NCBI GenBank assembly: GCA_964577375.1
Contig: CAZNYW010000009.1
Location: 33,771 to 97,770, forward strand
Direction: 5' to 3'
DNA: 64,000 bases
Source: DATKUC01 sp964577375
Lineage (GTDB): Bacteria > Spirochaetota > Spirochaetia > DSM-27196 > DATKUC01
In this document: one piece after another, positions 58,494 through 64,000 of the stretch
Layout: the number at the start of each line of letters is the position of its first letter
How positions within the stretch are numbered: position 1 is the stretch's first letter
Position numbers and translations under genes: made by a program
Notes under the pieces: generated by a model
Databases searched by the model: none
The model's input: only the letters and a program-made list of their open reading frames with translations
Told to the model about the DNA's origin: nothing

Positions 58494-59069
58494 ATGAAGT
58501 ACAGGACGAAAAAGGCAATGCTTGCCGGCGCACTTGTTGCCGCACTCGGCATCGGAACCGCATCCTACCTTATGCGCCCTGCTCAGGATGCAATGAAGCT
58601 CATCTCCAGCAAGAAGACGGCAGTCAAGCCGCAGGCAAACAGCTCAGTCGCAGCAGGAACGCCACCGAACTCGAACTCCCGTTCGAGCGTCGTCTCAGCT
58701 GCCCTCGCTGCGGCGTCGAACAAATCATCTTCAAACACCAGCTCCACGGCAGCAGCCGCTGCCAACGCCACGCAGGTCAACTACAACCTGAGCGACGGTC
58801 AGTACGCCGGTAACAGGGTCTACGCCTTCTACGGATATGTCCGCGTCGAAGCTGTCATCCAGAACGGGCAGATCCGCAACGTCCGGGTACTCGAGCATCC
58901 GAACGACAACGGCACCTCCCGCTACATTAACAGCGTTGCGATGCCCTACTTGGTGCAGGAGGCGGTACAGGCTCAGAACGCAAACGTCAGTCTCATCTCC
59001 GGTGCAACCCTCTCGAGCGAAGCGTTCGTGAAGTCTCTTTATTCAGCGCTTCAGAGGGCGGCGTCATGA
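58494..59069 (+). CDS. exported FMN-binding protein
   Basis: A 191-residue protein with an N-terminal anchor or signal (about 9-28), an Ala/Ser/Asn-rich linker (~40-95), and an FMN-binding domain (YAGNRVYAFYGYVRVEAVIQNGQIRNVRVLEHPNDNGTSRYINSVAMPYL) ending in the flavinylation motif SLISGATLSS (about 167-176), where Thr of GAT is the expected FMN site. GGAGG precedes ATG 58494. Its stop overlaps the apbE start (ATGA). An extracytoplasmic one- or two-electron carrier. Confidence 0.92.
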   Translation: MKYRTKKAMLAGALVAALGIGTASYLMRPAQDAMKLISSKKTAVKPQANSSVAAGTPPNSNSRSSVVSAALAAASNKSSSNTSSTAAAAANATQVNYNLSDGQYAGNRVYAFYGYVRVEAVIQNGQIRNVRVLEHPNDNGTSRYINSVAMPYLVQEAVQAQNANVSLISGATLSSEAFVKSLYSALQRAAS

Positions 59070-59857
59070 CAGGGACCGACTCTGCGCGAACCGTGCGCGA
59101 ACCGGCGCTGTCCCAGCGCATCGAGCTCATCATGGGGATGCCGATCAAAGTCGCCATCCCCGCCGGCGAGTACGAGCGCCCGGAGACCGCGATAAGCGAG
59201 GTGATGGACTACTTTCGAAGCGTCGACAGACGCTACAGTCCCTACAAGCCTGAAAGCGAGGTGAGCAGGATAGATCGGGGCGAGATCGCTCCGGGCGAGG
59301 CTAGCGCAGAAATGCAGGAGATCCTCCGCCTGAGCGAAGATACAAAACGGCTCACCGACGGTTTCTTCGACGTCTGGTTTGACGGCCATTTCGATCCCTC
59401 CGGCCTGGTAAAGGGCTGGAGCATTCTCAAGGCCGCGCGTCTTCTGGACGCCCGGGGACTCCGGAACTACTGCATCGATGCCGGCGGAGACATGGAAATC
59501 CGTGGCTGCATCGTTGCCGACGCCCCCTGGACCGTCGGTCTCCGCAATCCGTTCGATCCGGAAACCATCATACGGACGCTTGCTCTCTCGGACCGGGGCA
59601 TCGCAACCTCCGGTACCTACATTCGGGGCGAGCACATCTACAATCCACGAACCGGCGGGAAGGCGAACGGAATCGCCAGCATGACGGTGATCGCGCCGAA
59701 CGTGTACGAAGCCGACCGTCTCGCGACGGCGGCGTTCGCGATGGGCGAGAACGGCATCGAGTTCATTGCGGGCATTCCCACCTGCGACGGCTACATGGTC
59801 GACCGGAATGGAATCGCGACCTTCACGCCCGGTTTTGCGAGGTACATAGCACCATGA
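59066..59857 (+). CDS. apbE: FAD:protein FMN transferase
   Basis: A 263-residue ApbE-family enzyme with SVDRRYSPYKPESEVSRI, FDPSGLVKGWSI, NYCIDAGGDMEIRG, IATSGTYIRG, HIYNPRTGGKANGIASMTVIAPN and TAAFAMG. It moves FMN from FAD to Thr of FMN-binding proteins. No signal peptide is seen, so export is unclear. It is the only ApbE in the window and could serve the adjacent carrier plus RnfG/D and NqrC/B. Overlaps both neighbours by 4 bp. Confidence 0.93.
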   Translation: MTGTDSARTVREPALSQRIELIMGMPIKVAIPAGEYERPETAISEVMDYFRSVDRRYSPYKPESEVSRIDRGEIAPGEASAEMQEILRLSEDTKRLTDGFFDVWFDGHFDPSGLVKGWSILKAARLLDARGLRNYCIDAGGDMEIRGCIVADAPWTVGLRNPFDPETIIRTLALSDRGIATSGTYIRGEHIYNPRTGGKANGIASMTVIAPNVYEADRLATAAFAMGENGIEFIAGIPTCDGYMVDRNGIATFTPGFARYIAP

Positions 59858-61395
59858 TGAAAGCCATCGATACCTTTCTCAACAGATTCACGATGTACAG
59901 GTTCCTTCTCTATTACCTTTCCTCGATTCTCCTGCTTGGGTTCGTGCTCAGCCTGTTTCACGTCGTTCCCGTGCAGCCGGTCGCGATTCTATCCACGATC
60001 GCGATCTACCTCGCGGTCTGCTACGGCGTCAACTGGATCTTTTCCCGGGTGCTGCGAATCAGCGCAAACCAGGAATCGACTCTCATCACGGCGCTCATCC
60101 TTGCACTGATCAGCGGCCCGGTTTCCGTTTTCTCCGATCCGCGCAAGGCGGGGATTCTGGCGCTCGCCGGTCTGTTTGCGATCGCTTCGAAGTATCTCAT
60201 CGCCATCCGCAAGCAGCACATCTTCAACCCCGCGGCGCTCGGGATTTTTCTCACCGACATCATCTTCGGCTTCTACTCCTCGTGGTGGGTGGGAAATATC
60301 GCGCTCCTGCCGCTCGTGGTGATCGGAGGATTCCTGCTGCTTCGAAAGATAGGCCGCTTCCGCTTCGTTGCAGTATTTCTGGTCGCATTCATTGTCTTTC
60401 TCATGGCGATGTCCGTGATTCAGGGGCTTCCCTTCGGCATGGCGGTTCAGAACGTTGCCTTCGTTTTCCTCCATACTGAGATCGTCTTCTTTGCCGTCGT
60501 GATGCTTCTGGAGCCGATCACCGCGCCGAAGCGCTTTACGATGCAGGTTGTCTACGCGGTTATCGTCGCCTTCCTGTTTCAGCCGCAGCTTACAATCTTC
60601 GGCATGAATCTCACTCCCGAAGAGGCGCTGCTGATCGGAAATCTCTTTTCCTTCATAGTAAGTCCGAGCTTCAAGCTGTCGCTCCGGCTCAAGGAGCGCA
60701 GGGAGATCGGAAACGGAATCCTTGCGTTCTCCTTCGATTATCCGGAAGGCTTCAACCACAGGCTCGGACAGTACATGGAATGGACCCTTCCCCTGCCGCA
60801 GTCCGATAACCGCGGGAACCGCCGCTACTTCAGTATCGCCTCCTCCCCGACGGAATCGGAGCTCATGATTGCGGCACGATTCTATCCCCGATCGAGCCGC
60901 TACAAGGAGGAGCTGTCCAGCATGAAGTGCGGCGACCCGATCGTCGCGGCGGAGCTTTCCGGTGACTTCGTGCTGCCGCGGGATCCGAAGGTACCGCTTC
61001 TGTTCATTGCAGGTGGAATAGGCATCACGCCGTTTCGCAGCATGGTGAAATATCTCGTCGACACCGGCGAGAAAAGGGATATCGTCCTGTTCTACTCGAA
61101 CTACGGCCCCGACGAGATAGTCTTCCGCGACGTGTTCGAGCGGGCGCAGCAGGAGTTGGGCCTGAAAGTTGTCTACACGCTCACCGATGACTCGCGCATT
61201 CCGGCAGACTGGTGCGGACAGCGAGGATTCATCGACGAGAAGATGATCAGAGACGAGGTGCCCGACATCGACAGGCGGCTGGTATTCGTATCGGGATCGC
61301 CGGGTATGGTGGACACCATGAAGCGTGTGCTTCGCAGTGCCGGCATCAGGCGGCGGAATATCCGCAGCGACTACTTTCCCGGCTATTCAACCTGA
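59854..61395 (+). CDS. NqrB/RnfD-like membrane domain fused to ferredoxin-NAD(P)+ reductase
   Basis: A 513-residue fusion. Residues ~1-275 hold about nine to ten helices resembling NqrB/RnfD (HIFNPAALGIFLTDIIFG; ITAPKRFTMQ), without a visible flavinylation motif in this part. Residues ~280-510 are a cytosolic FNR module: FAD-binding RRYFSIASSP, NAD(P)-binding FIAGGIGITPFRSMV and VSGSPGMVDTMKRVL. It would move electrons from cytosolic NAD(P)H across the membrane to the adjacent FMN protein. Final gene of the three-gene unit. Confidence 0.88.
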   Translation: MMKAIDTFLNRFTMYRFLLYYLSSILLLGFVLSLFHVVPVQPVAILSTIAIYLAVCYGVNWIFSRVLRISANQESTLITALILALISGPVSVFSDPRKAGILALAGLFAIASKYLIAIRKQHIFNPAALGIFLTDIIFGFYSSWWVGNIALLPLVVIGGFLLLRKIGRFRFVAVFLVAFIVFLMAMSVIQGLPFGMAVQNVAFVFLHTEIVFFAVVMLLEPITAPKRFTMQVVYAVIVAFLFQPQLTIFGMNLTPEEALLIGNLFSFIVSPSFKLSLRLKERREIGNGILAFSFDYPEGFNHRLGQYMEWTLPLPQSDNRGNRRYFSIASSPTESELMIAARFYPRSSRYKEELSSMKCGDPIVAAELSGDFVLPRDPKVPLLFIAGGIGITPFRSMVKYLVDTGEKRDIVLFYSNYGPDEIVFRDVFERAQQELGLKVVYTLTDDSRIPADWCGQRGFIDEKMIRDEVPDIDRRLVFVSGSPGMVDTMKRVLRSAGIRRRNIRSDYFPGYST

Positions 61396-61406
61396 ACCTC
61401 CCCGAA

Positions 61407-61472
61407 GCCCGGCCGCAGGTGGTGCCCTCCGCGCGCAACGCGTGCGGCCGCGCATAGCGCGGGCGGCCGGGC
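61407..61472. repeat. GC-rich inverted repeat between convergent genes
   Basis: GCCCGGCCGC (61407-61416) and GCGGCCGGGC (61463-61472) form a 10-bp perfect stem with further pairing inside, between the stops of the fusion gene and the kinase at 61480. It may be a bidirectional terminator, although no clear T-run follows. Confidence 0.5.
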
Positions 61473-61479
61473 ACCTTTA

Positions 61480-62838
61480 TCAGGCGGGCTGCGGATCGAG
61501 CGGAATGCGGATCGCGAAGGTGGTCCCCCGGTCGCTTTCCGATCGAACGTCGATGAGCCAGCCGTGCGATTCGATTACCGATTTGACTATGGCCAGCCCC
61601 AGGCCGGTGCCCTCTTCGCGCCGCGAGTTCGAGCCCCGGTAGAAGGGATCGAAAATGAGCGGGAGCTCACCCGGCGGAATTCCCGGGCCCGAATCATGGA
61701 TGGTAATGCGAACAGCGTTTTCCGCAAGTGCCGCCGAAAGCTCGATCGACCCGCCTTCGGGAGTGTAGCGGATCGCATTGCCGATAAGATTCTCGAAAGC
61801 CCGGATCACCAGCGAACGATCCATCGATACCGCCAGATCCTCGGGAAGATCAACTGAATAATCGAATTTGCGATCGAGCAGCTGGGCGTCCTGCGAGTAC
61901 TGTGTTCCGATCTCCGTGAAGAACTTCCGGAGCACGATCTGCTCGTGGCTCAATTTCCACTCGGCAGTTTCGAGCTTGGCGAAACCGATGAGCTGGCTCA
62001 CCATGCCTTCGAGCAGGCGCGCCTTCTCACGGATCACCTCGACGTAGCGATCATGTTCGCCGGGGTCGGTGGCGAGCCCGTCGGAGATCGCTTCGGCATA
62101 GCCTTCTATGAGCGAAAGCGGTGTCTTCAGGTCGTGAGAAACGCCCATGATGAAACGGGCCCGCCGCGCGTACTCGTCCTTGAGCGTGCGGCGCATATGC
62201 TCGAAGCTTCGCGTGAGCGACGCAATCTCGCTGTTTCCCTTCGCCGAAAGCTCGAACTCGAGGTCGCCGCCGGCGACCCGCCTTGTTGCGTGCTCGAGGC
62301 TCGTCACCGACCGCGTGAGCGTCCTGATGATCGCGGCGGAGGTGAGAACGGCGAAAATGAGCAGGCACGAGGTGGTAACCACTGCGGGAAGCATGACGCG
62401 TGTACGGAAGTCGGGCCGCGAGGTTCGTCTCGGATATTCGAGCATTACCACCTCCTGTCTACCGTCGGTTGTCCTCACCGGCTCCCACTGAACGTGGCTC
62501 CTGCTGCTGTTCGAGCGCGCATAGCCGAAAAGCTCGGACAGCCCGGGTGCGGTTCCAACGGCAACCCGCGGAATGGTGGAGAAGATCACCTGATTGTTTG
62601 CGTCAAACACTGCGAGCCGGACATCGTCGGGGATTCCCGCTTTCAGCGAGGACAGATCAGGCGAGTCGAGAAGTGAGGGCAGATCGTTTCGCACCCAGCG
62701 GACGGTTGCGATGAAGTCGTCGCCCGGCTCGCGGCCGGCGCTCAGCAGCGACATCAGAAAATAGCCGCCGGCGCTTACCATGATGGGAATCAGAAACATG
62801 CCCCCGGCAAGAATCGCGATTTGCGTGCGCAGCCTCAT
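61480..62838 (-). CDS. sensor histidine kinase
   Basis: A 452-residue kinase: helix 1 (~6-31), periplasmic domain (~32-140), helix 2 (~142-168), HAMP, H-box MGVSHDLKTPLSLI, N-box NLIGNAIRYTPEGG, G1 DSGPGI, G2 GTGLGLAIVK. Overlaps its regulator by 4 bp. Convergent with the flavin cluster. Confidence 0.92.
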   Translation of the reverse strand: MRLRTQIAILAGGMFLIPIMVSAGGYFLMSLLSAGREPGDDFIATVRWVRNDLPSLLDSPDLSSLKAGIPDDVRLAVFDANNQVIFSTIPRVAVGTAPGLSELFGYARSNSSRSHVQWEPVRTTDGRQEVVMLEYPRRTSRPDFRTRVMLPAVVTTSCLLIFAVLTSAAIIRTLTRSVTSLEHATRRVAGGDLEFELSAKGNSEIASLTRSFEHMRRTLKDEYARRARFIMGVSHDLKTPLSLIEGYAEAISDGLATDPGEHDRYVEVIREKARLLEGMVSQLIGFAKLETAEWKLSHEQIVLRKFFTEIGTQYSQDAQLLDRKFDYSVDLPEDLAVSMDRSLVIRAFENLIGNAIRYTPEGGSIELSAALAENAVRITIHDSGPGIPPGELPLIFDPFYRGSNSRREEGTGLGLAIVKSVIESHGWLIDVRSESDRGTTFAIRIPLDPQPA

Positions 62839-63542
62839 CGTTCGGCGTCCTTCCTGTCCGCCTCGACGTTGAATCTGTACCCGGCCCCGTGCACCGTCTC
62901 GATGAATTGTGGATTCTGCGGGTCATTCTCGATCTTGCGGCGCAGCCTCTGAATGTAGACGCCGATTGCCGTGAGGTCGCCGTAGTCCTGTTTCCAGACG
63001 TCGTGGTAGATCTGGTCGGGCGAGAGGGCTCTGCCCGAGTGATTGACCAGGTAACTCAGCACCTCGAATTCCCGCGCGGAAAGCGGGACCCGCTCCGAGC
63101 CGCGGAACAGCAGGTAGCCGTCGATATCGAGAGTATAGGGACCGAAACGCACCATTTTGCGATCGGTGGGAAGCGCCTGGAAGAAACGCCTGAGGTGAGC
63201 GCGCACGCGTGCCGCCAGCACCTTAGGAGAGAAGGGCTTGGTTACGAACTCGTCCGCACCCATGCTCAGCCCGGCGATGATGTCCTCTTCGGTATCTCGA
63301 GCGGACACCACGATGACCGGCAGGTTGTAGTCGCGCCGGATGCGCTGGAGAAACTCAAAACCGTCCATACCCGGCAGGTTTATATCGAGGACTATAAGAT
63401 CGTAAGAGCCGCTCGAAAGCAGCTGGAGCCCGTCCTCCGCGCTCTGGGATGTGAATGTCTCAATACCCTCCCGTTTCAGGTAGAGAGTCATGAGCTCCGA
63501 CATCTCGGGGACATCTTCGATGATGAGAACCCTGGCTTTCAT
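62835..63542 (-). CDS. OmpR-family response regulator
   Basis: A 235-residue regulator starting MKARVLIIEDVPEM (ATG 63542). Phospho-Asp in LIVLDINLPG, Lys in TKPFSPK, winged helix with PLSAREFEVLSYLVNH and GVYIQRLRRKIE. Overlaps the upstream gene stop (ATGA) and the downstream kinase. A frame extending to 63956 has no family support. Confidence 0.92.
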   Translation of the reverse strand: MKARVLIIEDVPEMSELMTLYLKREGIETFTSQSAEDGLQLLSSGSYDLIVLDINLPGMDGFEFLQRIRRDYNLPVIVVSARDTEEDIIAGLSMGADEFVTKPFSPKVLAARVRAHLRRFFQALPTDRKMVRFGPYTLDIDGYLLFRGSERVPLSAREFEVLSYLVNHSGRALSPDQIYHDVWKQDYGDLTAIGVYIQRLRRKIENDPQNPQFIETVHGAGYRFNVEADRKDAER

Positions 63543-64000
63543 CTTGAACCACCCGTACCGTCGCCCGGCGGCGCGACTGATCCGGCGCCGCTGAGCCGGC
63601 GGAGCAGGAAATTCACCATCGCAAGGCGCCGCTGCTCGATGGAGGCTCCTGAAGCCATGGTCGCCGAGGGCGGCCGGAAAGCCTGCTGCCGACCATTCGA
63701 CGGCGGAAACGCCGCCGGTCGTTGTCCTGCGGCCGGGCTCCGTCCGGCCGCATTTTCGCTCATCTGCCTGCGAAGCTCGTCCAACAGCGTGCGCTGCGCG
63801 CGGGTGAGGACCTCCGAAACCGTCCGGAGCACCTGCCGTGCGACGGCGGGAGTGGGAAAGGCGGAGGCACTCAATGCTCTGGCGACCGGAACGAGCAGCG
63901 ATTGCTGTTCGGCCGTGAGAAGCTGATCGGTGGGGACCCGGACGGCGTCGGCCCACCGGCCGTCTGCGGCCGAAGCCTGGCGGCCGTCCGCGGCCGAAGC
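63539..64000 (-). CDS. unknown protein, C-terminal part only
   Basis: An open minus-strand frame running off the right edge of the window and ending at TGA 63539, overlapping the regulator start. The visible ~153 residues include a repeat ASAADGRQASAADGR, a helical LTAEQQSLLVPVARAL, VARQVLRTVSEVLTRAQR and a Pro/Gly/Ala-rich end. No domain recognised. The 4-bp overlap with the regulator suggests it belongs to that operon, perhaps as an exported accessory protein. Confidence 0.5.
   Translation of the reverse strand, partial: ASAADGRQASAADGRWADAVRVPTDQLLTAEQQSLLVPVARALSASAFPTPAVARQVLRTVSEVLTRAQRTLLDELRRQMSENAAGRSPAAGQRPAAFPPSNGRQQAFRPPSATMASGASIEQRRLAMVNFLLRRLSGAGSVAPPGDGTGGSR
63954..64000. repeat. 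24-bp tandem repeat at window edge
   Basis: CGGCCGTCTGCGGCCGAAGC and CGGCCGTCCGCGGCCGAAGC repeat with a 24-bp period. In the minus-strand frame they encode repeated ASAADGR units of the partial protein; the array may continue beyond the window. Confidence 0.7.

Noticed and set aside
62889..63926. Long plus-strand frame opposite the regulator gene
   Set aside because: A shadow of the regulator gene; no family features, low-complexity Arg/Ala translation.

Overview
The window looks like a chromosomal scaffold from a Gram-negative, mainly anaerobic or facultative bacterium. A spirochaete-like lineage is my best guess from overall gene style, but nothing in the window proves it. It is GC-rich and almost fully coding, with many ATGA overlaps and three 100-N scaffold gaps (17716-17815, 26876-26975, 43376-43475). 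Two of the gaps sit in short tandem repeats. I saw no rRNA, tRNA or CRISPR.

Layout. 27-3876: a DUF350 / secreted Ser-Arg-Gly protein / DUF2491-DUF4178-like / K+ channel operon plus a small membrane protein. 3889-9525: two divergent Mla/MCE lipid-transport clusters sharing one ATPase. The minus-strand one starts with a COG4280-type membrane protein and ends with an encapsulated-ferritin gene, and both of these carry single-base frameshifts. 9711-18601: housekeeping genes (endonuclease IV, MinD-like ATPase, zinc-less MsrB, thioesterase, YhdH reductase, DUF89, MFS transporter, zinc-dependent phospholipase C-like). 18666-23323: a GltD-like flavoprotein with ferredoxin domains overlapping a two-subunit 2-oxoacid:acceptor oxidoreductase. 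23398-31381: nqrABCDEF followed by a ferritin-like protein, a histidine kinase and a receiver protein, all on the minus strand. 31540-32703: phosphofructokinase. 32949-38762: rnfCDGEAB, rseC-like and ferredoxin. 38794-44146: vor-buk-ptb, giving ATP from 2-oxoacids. 44256-49923: DNA glycosylase, rRNA methyltransferase, nucleotidyltransferase, heme A synthase-like, DUF190-CrcB, phosphoribosyltransferase. 49966-51338: an insertion sequence with visible terminal inverted repeats. 51396-53297: b5-like/DUF2231 membrane protein and a MenA-like prenyltransferase. 53302-64000: three two-component systems around a Gly/Met/Tyr-rich exported protein and an FMN-protein / ApbE / NqrB-FNR fusion cluster.

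How it fits together. 2-Oxoacid oxidoreductases (Kor, Vor) would deliver low-potential electrons to ferredoxins. RNF would couple ferredoxin oxidation to ion export, and NQR would couple NADH oxidation to Na+ export. ApbE at 59066 could flavinylate RnfD/G, NqrB/C and the local FMN protein. Ptb and Buk conserve energy as ATP.

Most notable are (1) the extracytoplasmic flavin cluster at 58494-61395, hemmed in by three two-component systems, one of whose sensors shares a Met/Gly-rich composition with its neighbouring exported protein; (2) a dispersed ~155-bp element with 22-bp palindromic ends, found only between genes; (3) an iron-sulfur NqrA in an nqr operon facing an rnf operon across a phosphofructokinase gene; and (4) a frameshifted, encapsulin-less encapsulated ferritin at the end of an Mla operon.
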